The notes under the pieces: generated by a model
What the model saw: only the letters and a program-made list of their open reading frames with translations
Told to the model about the DNA's origin: nothing
Databases searched by the model: none
Translations under genes and position numbers: made by a program
In this document: one piece after another, positions 56,114 to 63,933 of the stretch
How the letters are laid out: each line of letters begins with the position of its first letter
Position numbering within the stretch: position 1 is the stretch's first letter
DNA from: Streptomyces griseochromogenes
GTDB lineage: Bacteria; Actinomycetota; Actinomycetes; Streptomycetales; Streptomycetaceae
Assembly: GCF_001542625.1 (NCBI RefSeq)
Contig: NZ_CP016279.1
Span: 8,432,001-8,496,000 of the forward strand
Length of the DNA stretch: 64,000 bases
Reading direction: 5' to 3'

Positions 56114-58096
56114 CTATGCGGCGGCGGGCAGTCCGGACCACTCCGGACGCTGCTCCAACTCGTCGAGCAGCTGCCGCAGTTGCCGGGTGTGCCGTGGCGT
56201 GAGGCGGCCGGTGTCGTCGAGGTGCACGGCGCAGGCCGTGGTGGTGTCGACGAGCCGTTCGAGGACGGCGGCGACGGCGTCCGTGCCCTCGGTGTGCCGG
56301 GCGAGGGCGGGCAGTTCGGCGGCGGCCAGCGCGATCGTGGTACGGGCCTCGGCGAGGGTGCGATACGCCTCGCGGCGCAGCGCCCACCGTTCGGCGCGGT
56401 CGCCGGACTCGCTCAGGACGTGCACGAGATAGGCGTGCGCGGCGCTCCCGGCGGCGGCGAGCCGGGCCCGCACCCCGCCGCCGCGCTCCCCCGGCATCGG
56501 CAGATGCCCGACGATCAGCACGAGCGCACAGGCCAGCAGCGTCTCCGCGATCCGGCCGGCGGAGGCCTGCGGCTCACCGCCGACCATGACCAGGGCGAGG
56601 ACGAGGACGGTGACGACGGCGGTCAGCGCGGCGAAGTTCCGGGTGGCGACCGGGACGAGGGCCCCGCACACCGCCACCAGCACGATCAGGCCCGCGGGGC
56701 GCGGCAGCAGCGCGGCGAACCCCGCGAACACGAGGGCGCCGAGCACGGTCCCGGCGGCCCGGCCGAGCACGCGGGAGGCGAGCGGCCCGAGGTCGGGCTT
56801 GACGAGGAAGACGGCGGTGGCGGGCAGCCAGTACCAGTGCTGGTGCTGCCCGTACCAGCGGGCGTGGTGCAGGGCCTGGGCGATGGCGGCGCTGGCCCCG
56901 AAGCAGAGGGCGACACGCAGCCCGTACTCGCGCCCGCCGGCGCCGAGCGCGGCCCGGACGGCGCCCTTCGCACCGCGCCGCCGGGCGAACAGTCGGCGTT
57001 CGCCACCCTCAGCCCGCACGGCACCCCCGGCATCCCGCCATCCGGAGAACACCCGGCGTTCGCCACCCTCGGCCCGCACGACGTCCTGGGCATCCCGCCG
57101 CCGGGCGAACACCCGGCGGGCACCGCCCTCGGCACGGTCGAAGGTCTCCGCGGCACGCAGCAGGGCGTCGTCCAGGGCGCGCAGGGCGGGCGCGGACCTG
57201 CTGGGGGCGGGCAGCGGACCGGTGCCGGTGTTGCCCCGGACCGCGGCCGCGAGCCGCCGGGGCCCTTCCGCCGCCCGCGCGGAGACGGGCTCGCCCGCCC
57301 AGGCGAGGGCGGTGGCGGCCTCGGCGAGGGGCAGCGCGGCGGCGTACTGGGCGTGCAGCCTGCGCTCGGCGGCGGAGCTGGCGTGGCGGCGCAGCCGCGG
57401 TCCGGCGAGGGCGTCCTGGGCGTGGTCGAGGGCGGCGGTCAGCGCGGCCCGCCGGGCGGTGGCGTGCGCACCGCCCACGGCGTCGAGCAGCGCGGCGACG
57501 GCGTCGTACACGTCGGCGACCGCATCCCGCTCCCCGTCGAACCGGAAGTCCCCGCCGATCGCACCCGGCGTGGGCAGCGCCAGCCGCAGCACGAGCAGCC
57601 AGCCGGCCCCGGCGAGGAAGGCGAGAGCCCGCTGCCAGCCGCTCTCGGCCGCGGGCATCCCGGCACCGACGGCGGCGGTGACGAGCAGTTGCGTGCCTGC
57701 GGCGGAGGCGACGGGCCCGACGGCGCTGATGCCTCCGGCGATCAGCCCGAGCACGGTCAGCAGCAGGGTCAGCGGCACGGCGGTCAGCTGCTGCCCGGCG
57801 TACGTCCCCACCAGCAGCCCGAGGGCTCCGGACAGCGCGGGCACGCCGAGCCGCCTGACCGAGGCCCGACGGCTGCCGGGCCGGTCGTTGATGCCGGCGA
57901 GCATCGCGGCGATGGCGGCGAGGACGCCGTCGGCGACCCGGCCGCCGAGCACACCGGCGAGCAGCAGCGGCCCGGCGGCGAGCGCGCCCCGGGTGACCGC
58001 GCTCCAGGGGACGGGCCCGCGCTGGGAGCGGAAGGCGTGGGCGAGCCAGGGCGGCAGTGACGGGGCGGCGGGGCGCGACACGGGGCTCCTGTTCAT
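56114..58096 (-). CDS. FUSC-family aromatic-acid exporter-like membrane protein
   Basis: 660 residues from ATG 58096 (GTG 58171 would give 685 residues; neither has a ribosome site). Two membrane bundles: an N-terminal set (about residues 30-185) and a C-terminal set (about 390-530, with WYWLPATAVFLVKPDLG and VLGRAAGTVLGALVFAG typical of FUSC), each followed by a cytoplasmic helical region. Three 20-residue tandem repeats of the RAEGGERRVFARRRDA type sit just before the second bundle. The family exports aromatic acids; here the substrate is unknown. Confidence 0.85.
   Translation of the reverse strand: MNRSPVSRPAAPSLPPWLAHAFRSQRGPVPWSAVTRGALAAGPLLLAGVLGGRVADGVLAAIAAMLAGINDRPGSRRASVRRLGVPALSGALGLLVGTYAGQQLTAVPLTLLLTVLGLIAGGISAVGPVASAAGTQLLVTAAVGAGMPAAESGWQRALAFLAGAGWLLVLRLALPTPGAIGGDFRFDGERDAVADVYDAVAALLDAVGGAHATARRAALTAALDHAQDALAGPRLRRHASSAAERRLHAQYAAALPLAEAATALAWAGEPVSARAAEGPRRLAAAVRGNTGTGPLPAPSRSAPALRALDDALLRAAETFDRAEGGARRVFARRRDAQDVVRAEGGERRVFSGWRDAGGAVRAEGGERRLFARRRGAKGAVRAALGAGGREYGLRVALCFGASAAIAQALHHARWYGQHQHWYWLPATAVFLVKPDLGPLASRVLGRAAGTVLGALVFAGFAALLPRPAGLIVLVAVCGALVPVATRNFAALTAVVTVLVLALVMVGGEPQASAGRIAETLLACALVLIVGHLPMPGERGGGVRARLAAAGSAAHAYLVHVLSESGDRAERWALRREAYRTLAEARTTIALAAAELPALARHTEGTDAVAAVLERLVDTTTACAVHLDDTGRLTPRHTRQLRQLLDELEQRPEWSGLPAAA
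56951..57130. repeat. in-frame 60-bp tandem repeat in FUSC gene
   Basis: Three units of exactly 60 bases, most similar in the halves carrying GAACACCCGGCGTTCGCCAC (57048-57067) and its counterparts 60 bases on either side. They encode 20-residue repeats of Arg/Glu/Gly-rich sequence. Confidence 0.85.
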
Positions 58097-58301
58097 ACGA
58101 GGGCGGGGGTGGGCCTTCGGACGACGGCGGCCGGGCGGTGGGGTGTGCTGCCCACGGTAGATCGCGTTCACCGAGCAAACGGGACAATCACGTTTCGGGG
58201 AGGTGAAAGGTGCCGGGGAGGGCGGTTTCTTTATGAACGCAATTCCCTCGGCGACCAGAGGGAGAGACCAGAAGGGACCGGAAGGCAGCGGAAGAGCCCG
58301 G

Positions 58302-58338
58302 AAAAGGAGCGGACCCGAGGGCGTAGCCTGCCCTCGGG
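58302..58338 (-). terminator. terminator of the Y RNA
   Basis: On the minus strand, a perfect 9-bp stem CCCGAGGGC/GCCCTCGGG with 7-base loop is followed within 11 bases by TTTT. Confidence 0.75.
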
Positions 58339-58500
58339 CCCTGTGATGCCGCCCATGTGCGCACGCCGGCCCGCTGAAGAGCCCGGATCAGTCTCACGGC
58401 GCCGCGTCCTGCCTTTGGACCACCACGCATCGAGCTGCGCGGACTGGACTTGAACCAGCATCTCGGCGCACCGGGGTCCGGGCCCGGTGGTTCCGGCGAT
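58302..58500 (-). ncRNA. YrlA-type Y RNA with circularly permuted tRNA-like domain
   Basis: Reading the minus strand, 58469-58399 fold as a full tRNA core in permuted order: anticodon-like strand GCGCC (58469-58465), 5-base variable loop GAGAT, T-arm GCTGG-TTCAAGT-CCAGT (58459-58443), acceptor 3' strand CCGCGCA (58442-58436), 6-base loop GCTCGA, acceptor 5' strand TGCGTGG (58429-58423; 7 pairs, one G-T), TG at tRNA positions 8-9, D-arm GTCC-AAAGGCA-GGAC (58420-58406), two linker bases, and GGCGC (58403-58399) closing the anticodon-like stem. Outside this, GGGCCCGGA pairs with TCCGGGCTC (9 bp) and CGCCGG with CCGGCG, extending a long stem. A terminator follows at 58338-58302. This is the architecture described for bacterial YrlA Y RNAs, partners of the Ro60 homologue Rsr. 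The 5' end is not defined; a hairpin at 58544-58571 may be an extra domain. No other gene is seen in 58097-58660. Confidence 0.82.
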
Positions 58501-58660
58501 CGGCGGCGAATGCTGAGTCTGGAGCGAGAGTCTGAGATTGAACGCGGTCCGCCCTTCAGGCGGGGGACCGCTCATCACGACAAGCCTCAGCTTCAGCTTG
58601 CGCTCCTCGCGCACCCCGGCCGCGAAGGACCGGGGAGTCTTCAGTTTATCGGAGTCGGCC

Positions 58661-59392
58661 TCAGCCGAAGAGGTAGCCGAACACGGCGTCACCGACCCGC
58701 TGGTCGACGACGTCGACGCCGTTCGCCTCCTCACGGGCGAACTTCACGGCGTGCTGCAACTTCTCCACGCGGTCGAGGAGTTCGTTGACACGGCGGGCCG
58801 GGAGGGCGCCGGAGAACTTCACGGTGGTCCAGTAACCGACCGGCACGTCCTCGTAGTAGACCTCGACCTGCGCGGGATGCTTCTCCGTGGCCTCGGCCTT
58901 GACGTGGTTGCGCGGCACCTTCTTGGTGCGCAGTGTCCGCACGGGCTCGGTCTTCCACGCGTCGGTGGAGGGGTCCTGCACCCAGGACTCCGAGGCGTCG
59001 AGGACCGGCAGCCTGCGGACCAGGCCGTTGAGGTCGGCGAGCTGCTTCTCCAGGAACAGCAGGTACGACACCGGCACGTCGGCGACGAGCACCCGGCCCT
59101 CGACCCGCACATCGGCGCGGGCCGCACAGTTGGCCCAGTCCTTGGTGGCGGTCACGTCGAAGAGCCGGGTCAGGATCGCGGCGGTCTCGCGCAGCGCGTC
59201 CTCGGCCTTCACCTGCACCCGGGTGGACTCGGGCGGCAACTGCTCGCCCTCCTCGTCCTTCGGCTGGTACGTCCGCGCGATACCGGCCAGCAGAGCGGGC
59301 TTCTGCAGGCCCTGGTGAGCGGCCGTCAGGTCCTGCTGCGCCTTGGACTTGACGCCCTTCTCGACTGCGATGATCTGGTTGAGTTTCGCCAC
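58661..59392 (-). CDS. unknown protein (DUF7873-like) upstream of the Y RNA
   Basis: 243 residues from GTG 59392. A TAACGT -10 box ends 7 bases upstream and there is no ribosome site, so the mRNA is probably leaderless. The protein starts VAKLNQIIAVEKGVKSKAQQ and is soluble and highly charged. Helical N-terminal third (about 1-85), a central DVPVSYLLFLEKQLADLNGL segment near 110-130, then a strand-rich stretch (VEVYYEDVPVGYWTTVKFSG near 180) and a helical end. I recall similar proteins in actinobacteria and their phages as DUF7873; this is memory, not a search. The gene ends about 160 bases before the Y RNA core on the same strand. Confidence 0.75.
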   Translation of the reverse strand: MAKLNQIIAVEKGVKSKAQQDLTAAHQGLQKPALLAGIARTYQPKDEEGEQLPPESTRVQVKAEDALRETAAILTRLFDVTATKDWANCAARADVRVEGRVLVADVPVSYLLFLEKQLADLNGLVRRLPVLDASESWVQDPSTDAWKTEPVRTLRTKKVPRNHVKAEATEKHPAQVEVYYEDVPVGYWTTVKFSGALPARRVNELLDRVEKLQHAVKFAREEANGVDVVDQRVGDAVFGYLFG

Positions 59393-59560
59393 GCGGTGGA
59401 CGTTAGCAGCGACATCGGGCGCGATCCCAAGGATTATCGGCCCGCAGGACCGGCCCGGTGCCGGAGGGCACGTCACGGTGTCGTGGAAATTCGGATGCGG
59501 TCGTCGCCGCCGGAACCGATCATCGGGAAGTTGCCCCTGAGCGTCGTAGGAGCCGCTTCC

Positions 59561-60466
59561 GTGATCCAGCGCGTCACCGCCCCCGCCCTCTTCCCCCCAC
59601 CCGCCTACTCGCACGCCTCCGTCGTCGAAGCGGGTACCAGGCTCGCCTTCCTCGCGGGGAGCGTGCCGCTCGACGAGAAGGGACGGTTGGTCGGGGCCGG
59701 GGATCCCGTGCGGCAGGCCGAGCGGGTCATCGGCAATCTGCGGGAGCAACTGCACGCGGTGGGCAGCGACTTGGCGCATGTCGTGTCGACCGACGTGTAC
59801 GTCGTGAGCGGTGAGCCCTCGGTGCTGTCCGCCGTCTGGGAGGTGGTCGAGGCGTCGGGGCTCAGTGCCGGGCCGCACTCGTCGACCCTCCTCGGCGTGG
59901 CCTGTCTCGGGTACCCGGGGCAGTTGGTGGAGATCACGGCCACGGCCGTCGTGCCCGAGGAGGCACGCCCCGTGAGCGGGGGTGCCCGGCCGGAGGCCGT
60001 GCTGCGCCGGGCGGCCGACCCGGACTCCGCCGCCGTCGCCGATGTGTGGCTGCGCTCCTACACCGCCGCGTTGCCCACGGTGGTCCGGGCGCACTCCGAC
60101 GACGAGGTGCGCCACTACTTCCGGGAGGTCGTGGTGCCGTCGCAGGAGACCTGGGTCGCGGAGGCGGACGGCGCCGTCGTGGGCATGATGGTGCTCGACG
60201 GGGACATGCTGTCCCAGCTGTACCTCGACCCCGACTGGCGCGGCCGCGGCATCGGCGACCGCTTCGTCGCCCTGGCCAAGGAGCGCTGTCCGGACGGGCT
60301 CGGCCTGTGGACCTTCCAGGTCATCACGCCCGCGCATCGCTTCTACGAACGGCACGGGTTCGTCGCCGTCGAGTACACGGACGGCAGCGCCAACGAGGAG
60401 CGGGAGCCGGACGTGCGGTACGAGTGGCGGTCGCGGGCCGCCGACGTCCCGGGTCACGGCGGCTAG
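59561..60466 (+). CDS. RidA-GNAT fusion protein
   Basis: 301 residues from GTG 59561 (AGGAG 9 bases upstream). Residues about 1-130 are a RidA/YjgF fold (YSHASVVEAGTRLAFLAGSV; LREQLHAVGSDLAHVVSTDV), but its C-terminal arginine-containing motif is altered, reading LGYPGQLVEITATAVV. Residues about 145-290 are a GNAT acetyltransferase with the acetyl-CoA loop LDPDWRGRGIGDRFVALAKE. RidA removes reactive enamine/imine intermediates; GNATs acetylate amines. The fusion suggests linked detoxification or amine tailoring. It overlaps the 3' end of the convergent UDG gene by 4 bases. Confidence 0.88.
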   Translation: MIQRVTAPALFPPPAYSHASVVEAGTRLAFLAGSVPLDEKGRLVGAGDPVRQAERVIGNLREQLHAVGSDLAHVVSTDVYVVSGEPSVLSAVWEVVEASGLSAGPHSSTLLGVACLGYPGQLVEITATAVVPEEARPVSGGARPEAVLRRAADPDSAAVADVWLRSYTAALPTVVRAHSDDEVRHYFREVVVPSQETWVAEADGAVVGMMVLDGDMLSQLYLDPDWRGRGIGDRFVALAKERCPDGLGLWTFQVITPAHRFYERHGFVAVEYTDGSANEEREPDVRYEWRSRAADVPGHGG

Positions 60467-61158
60467 GGCAGTCCGGCCGCGTCGGCCGCCGCGCACAGCA
60501 CCTCGCGCAGCATCCCGGGGGTGAGCCGGCCGGTGAAGGTGTTGCGCTGGCTGACATGGAAGCAGCCGAAGACGTCCAGGTCCCCCAGGGTGACGCGGGT
60601 GCCGTGGGCGAAGGCGGGGCGGGGCCGGGGCACGGGCCAGCCCGCCTCCGCGAACGCGGGCAGTGCGGCCTGCCAGCCGAAGGCGCCGAGCACGACGGCG
60701 GCCCTGAGGGCCGGGCACAGCAGCCTCAGTTCCTGGACCAGCCAGGGGCGGCAGGTGTCGCGTTCGCCGGGGGTGGGCCTGTTGGCGGGCGGGGCGCAGT
60801 GCACGGGCGCGGTGACCCGGACGCCGTACAGCTCCAGGCCGTCGTCGGCGCGGACGGAGGTGGGCTGCGAGGCCAGGCCCACGTCGTACAGCGCCTGGTA
60901 GAGCACGTCTCCGGAGCGGTCACCGGTGAACATGCGGCCCGTGCGGTTGCCCCCGTGCGCGGCGGGCGCCAGCCCGATGATCACCAGGCGGGCGTCGGCC
61001 GGCCCGAAGCCGGGCACCGGCCGCCCCCAGTACGTCCAGTCGGCGAACGCGGCCCGCTTGGTCCGGGCCACCTCCTCGCGCCATTCGACCAGCCGGGGAC
61101 AGGCCCGGCAGTCCGCGACGCGCCGGTCGAGCCGGGCGAGGGCGCTGCTGTCGTCCAT
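60463..61158 (-). CDS. family 5 (UdgB-type) uracil-DNA glycosylase
   Basis: 231 residues from ATG 61158; TACCGT ends 6 bases before it, suggesting a leaderless mRNA. Motif A is GLAPAAHGGNRTGRMFTGD (residues about 64-82), characteristic of UdgB, which lacks the usual catalytic polar residue. Cysteines in DCRACPRL near residue 17, together with CAPP and a further Cys, would ligate the Fe-S cluster. HVSQRNTFTGRLTP near residue 205 is the second motif. It removes uracil and other deaminated bases from DNA. No PafBC-type motif is visible upstream, unlike the uvr genes. Confidence 0.9.
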   Translation of the reverse strand: MDDSSALARLDRRVADCRACPRLVEWREEVARTKRAAFADWTYWGRPVPGFGPADARLVIIGLAPAAHGGNRTGRMFTGDRSGDVLYQALYDVGLASQPTSVRADDGLELYGVRVTAPVHCAPPANRPTPGERDTCRPWLVQELRLLCPALRAAVVLGAFGWQAALPAFAEAGWPVPRPRPAFAHGTRVTLGDLDVFGCFHVSQRNTFTGRLTPGMLREVLCAAADAAGLP

Positions 61159-61246
61159 ACCGCCACGGTATGCCCGGCGCGGTCGGGCGGCCCGGGGCAC
61201 GGCGACCCGGGGACGGCGGCCTTCGCACAGGCGCGGCGTCCCCGCG

Positions 61247-61797
61247 TCAGGTGACGGTGAGGGTCGCTCCGAGATGGATGCGCGCCGAGGAGCTCCCGAT
61301 CTTGATCTCGAAGGTTCCCGGCTCCACGACGGTGCGCAGTCGTTCGTCCACCAGGGTGAGATCCCGGCCCGCCGTGATGCCGAAGCCGACCGTGACCCGT
61401 TCACCGGGCTCCGCACGAACCTTTCGTACCCCGCGCAGCCGGATGTACGGCAGCGACACCGACGCCTGGTTGTCGGTGACATACAGCTGGACCACCTCGG
61501 TCCCGGCCCGCCGTCCTGTGTTGGTGATGTCGACGAGGACCCGGGTGGTGCCGTCGATCCCGATGGAGTCGCGGGTCAGCCGGACGCGGTCGTAGCGGAA
61601 GGTCGTGTAGCCGCGTCCCGCGCCGAACTCGTACAAGGGCGTGGAGGGCATGTCGATGTAGTCGTCCGCGTCCGCCCTGGCACGCTTGCGGTCGTAGGAC
61701 ATCGGCAGTTGACCCACGTGGCGGGGGAACGTGACGGGCAGGCGGCCGGTCGGCTCGGTCTCGCCGAACAGCGCCTCGGCGACCGCCCGGCCCCCCC
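61247..61797 (-). pseudogene. glycoside hydrolase family 3 gene, 3' fragment
   Basis: Encodes the end of a GH3 beta-glycosidase: RAVAEALFGETEPTGRLPVT, VGQLPMSYDRKRARADADDY, YEFGAGRGYTTFRYDRVRLT, and a fibronectin-III-like end (VLVDITNTGRRAGTEVVQLY). The reading frame is broken at 61797 by IS110 copy 2. The stop is at 61247. Confidence 0.9.
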
Positions 61798-62033
61798 ATT
61801 ACCGTCTTCGTGGCCCCGCAACGGGGTTACCGGCCTTCGGAGTTGGCATGACTGCCTCCCCTTGTCGAGTGCATGGCCTGGGGGGTGGTGTCACCAGCTC
61901 CGGAGGCACTGACAGACCGCTGATTAGGGGCATGACCACCGGCCTTTCCCCAGGTCGGGAGGCTCTTCGTAATGTGGATGTGGCGATCAGTGCCGTGGCA
62001 GGGCCGGACGAGTACGACCGGAGGACACTGCAC
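61798..62033 (+). ncRNA. putative bridge RNA region of IS110 copy 2
   Basis: Non-coding left end of the element, the counterpart of 43423-43658. By analogy with characterised IS110 elements it should encode the bridge RNA. Confidence 0.4.
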
Positions 62034-63236
62034 GTGATCGACACCCGCGACATCGACGTCTACCTCGGCCTGGACGTGGGCAAGGGCGAACACCACGCCA
62101 CCGCCGTCACCCCGGCCGGCAAGAAAGCCTTCGACAAGCGGCTGCCCAACAGCGAGCCCAAACTCCGTGAGGTCTTCGCGAAACTGCAGGCCAAGCACGG
62201 CACCGTCCTCGTGGTCGTCGACCAGCCGGCCACGATCGGGGCCCTGCCGCTGGCCGTCGCCCGCGACATGGGCTGCCAGGTCGCCTATCTGCCCGGCCTC
62301 ACGATGCGGCGGATAGCCGACCTCTACCCCGGCGAGGCCAAGACCGACGCCCGCGACGCATTCATCATCGCGGACGCAGCCCGCGCCATGCCGCACACCT
62401 TGCGCTCGCTCGACCTGGACGACGCCACCGTCGCCGAGCTGGAGATGATCGTCGGCTTCGACGACGACCTCGCCGCCGAAGCCACCCGACTGTCCAACCG
62501 GCTCCGCGGCCTGTTCACCCAGGTCCACCCTCACCTCGAACGCGTCCTGGGCCCGCGCATGCAGCACCCCGCCGTGCTGAAACTGCTCAGCCAGTTCGGC
62601 TCCCCAGCCCAGATCCGCAAGGCCGGACGCCGAAGGCTGATCACCCTGATCCGCCCCAAGGCTCCCAGGATGACGGAACGGCTGATCGACGAGGTCTTCA
62701 CCGCACTCGACGAACAGACGGTCATCGTCCCGGGCACGGACGCAGCCGCGCTGATCGTCCCCAGCCTGGCCGACTCGCTCCAAGCAGTCCTCGACCAGCG
62801 CAAACTCCTCGCTCACCGGATCGAGGAACTCCTGGAGGCCCACCCTCTTTCCCAGGTCCTGATGTCCATGCCCGGCATCGGCATCAGGACCGGAGCCCGC
62901 ATCCTCATCGACGTCGGCGACGGCACCAACTTCCCGTCCGCCGCCCACTTGGCCGCCTACGCCGGCCTCGCCCCGGCAACGAGAAGCTCGGGCTCCTCGA
63001 TCCGCGGCGAACAGCCCTCCCGCCGGGGAAACAAGCAGCTCAAGCGGGCTTTCTTCCTCTCCGCCTTCGCTGCCCTGGCCGACCCGACCTCCCGCACCTA
63101 CTACGACAAGAAGATCGCCCAGGGAAAGCACCACACCCAAGCCCTCCTCTGCCTCGCCAGACGTCGGGCCGACGTGCTCTTCGCCATGCTCCGCGACGGC
63201 ACCTTCTACCAACCCCCAACCCCGATCACCCCTTGA
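62034..63236 (+). CDS. IS110-family transposase (copy 2)
   Basis: 400 residues from GTG 62034 (GGAGG 9 bases upstream), identical in sequence to copy 1. DEDD RuvC-like N-terminal domain and Transposase_20 C-terminal domain are intact. Identity of the two copies indicates recent transposition within this genome. Confidence 0.95.
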   Translation: MIDTRDIDVYLGLDVGKGEHHATAVTPAGKKAFDKRLPNSEPKLREVFAKLQAKHGTVLVVVDQPATIGALPLAVARDMGCQVAYLPGLTMRRIADLYPGEAKTDARDAFIIADAARAMPHTLRSLDLDDATVAELEMIVGFDDDLAAEATRLSNRLRGLFTQVHPHLERVLGPRMQHPAVLKLLSQFGSPAQIRKAGRRRLITLIRPKAPRMTERLIDEVFTALDEQTVIVPGTDAAALIVPSLADSLQAVLDQRKLLAHRIEELLEAHPLSQVLMSMPGIGIRTGARILIDVGDGTNFPSAAHLAAYAGLAPATRSSGSSIRGEQPSRRGNKQLKRAFFLSAFAALADPTSRTYYDKKIAQGKHHTQALLCLARRRADVLFAMLRDGTFYQPPTPITP

Positions 63237-63253
63237 CCAAAGTCATAGGGGCA

Positions 63254-63850
63254 CCCCCCCGCCTCGCCGGGCAGCCAGGCGATCAGGAGTGCGGGCAGGT
63301 GTGCGGCGGCCCAGCGCGGGGCCAGCGCTCTGCCGGTGACCACCACGGCGGCGGTCGGCGTACCGGTCGCGCGGACCTCTTTCAGGAGCCTCTCCTGGAG
63401 GCCGGTCAGCTCCAGCGTGGCGCTGTCCTTCAGTTCGCCGTCGGTACGGTCGGGAGAGAAGTAGCCGCCCCTGGTCCGTTCGCCGACCACCACGACCGCC
63501 GCGTCCGCCTGCCGCGCCGCCGCACGGGCCGCCGCCAGGCCGGAGGCGTCGTCCCCGGTGATGTCGCAGCCACGGACGTGCACGATCCGTACGTCGTCGC
63601 CCACCAGTTCCTGGAGCGCTTCGCGGATCGAGGGAACCGGATGCAGGGTGGGGAAGGCGTTGTACTCGCCCAGCAGGTTCAGCCCGTCGTCCGCGAGGGG
63701 GCCGATCAGAGCGAGCGTGCGCACCCGGTCGCGGGACAGTGGCAGCAGCTCCTTGTCGTTCTCGAGGAGGACGAGGGACTCCCGGGCGGCCGCGCACCAC
63801 CCGGCTCCGCCCCGCACCGCGGCCCGGACGGCCCGGCCGACCGGTCGGAT
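63254..63850 (-). pseudogene. glycoside hydrolase family 3 gene, internal fragment
   Basis: Encodes the start of the GH3 C-terminal alpha/beta domain (ARESLVLLENDKELLPLSRD; LALIGPLADDGLNLLGEYNA; GLAAARAAARQADAAVVVVG) up to AWLPGEAGG, where IS110 copy 2 interrupts. The frame continues in the fragment at 61247-61797. The N-terminal catalytic barrel (about 300 residues, with the nucleophile Asp) is absent: upstream of about 63850 there is no room before the plus-strand gene at 63934. The gene is therefore damaged twice. Confidence 0.85.
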
Positions 63851-63933
63851 CCCCGTCGGCCAGGGGCCCGCCGCCGTCCGCTCGCCGGAAAACGGATCCG
63901 GGTCTCCCGCCCCGGCGGGCTAAGGTCGGGAAC

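Larger units (their letters stand above)
61798..63253 (+). mobile_element. IS110-family insertion sequence, copy 2
   Basis: 1456 bp, opposite in orientation to copy 1 at 42203-43658 and encoding an identical transposase. It sits inside a GH3 gene, at a C-run in the codons for GEAGG-RAV. Flanking C7 runs on both sides hide the exact ends and any short target duplication. Confidence 0.95.

Noticed and set aside
58399..58469. Ordinary tRNA gene, or two-piece (permuted) tmRNA
   Set aside because: The halves are in the wrong order for a tRNA and there is no anticodon loop. tmRNA was rejected because a full 4-bp D-arm is present, no CCA or third-pair G-U is found in the acceptor, and no tag-peptide frame is seen.
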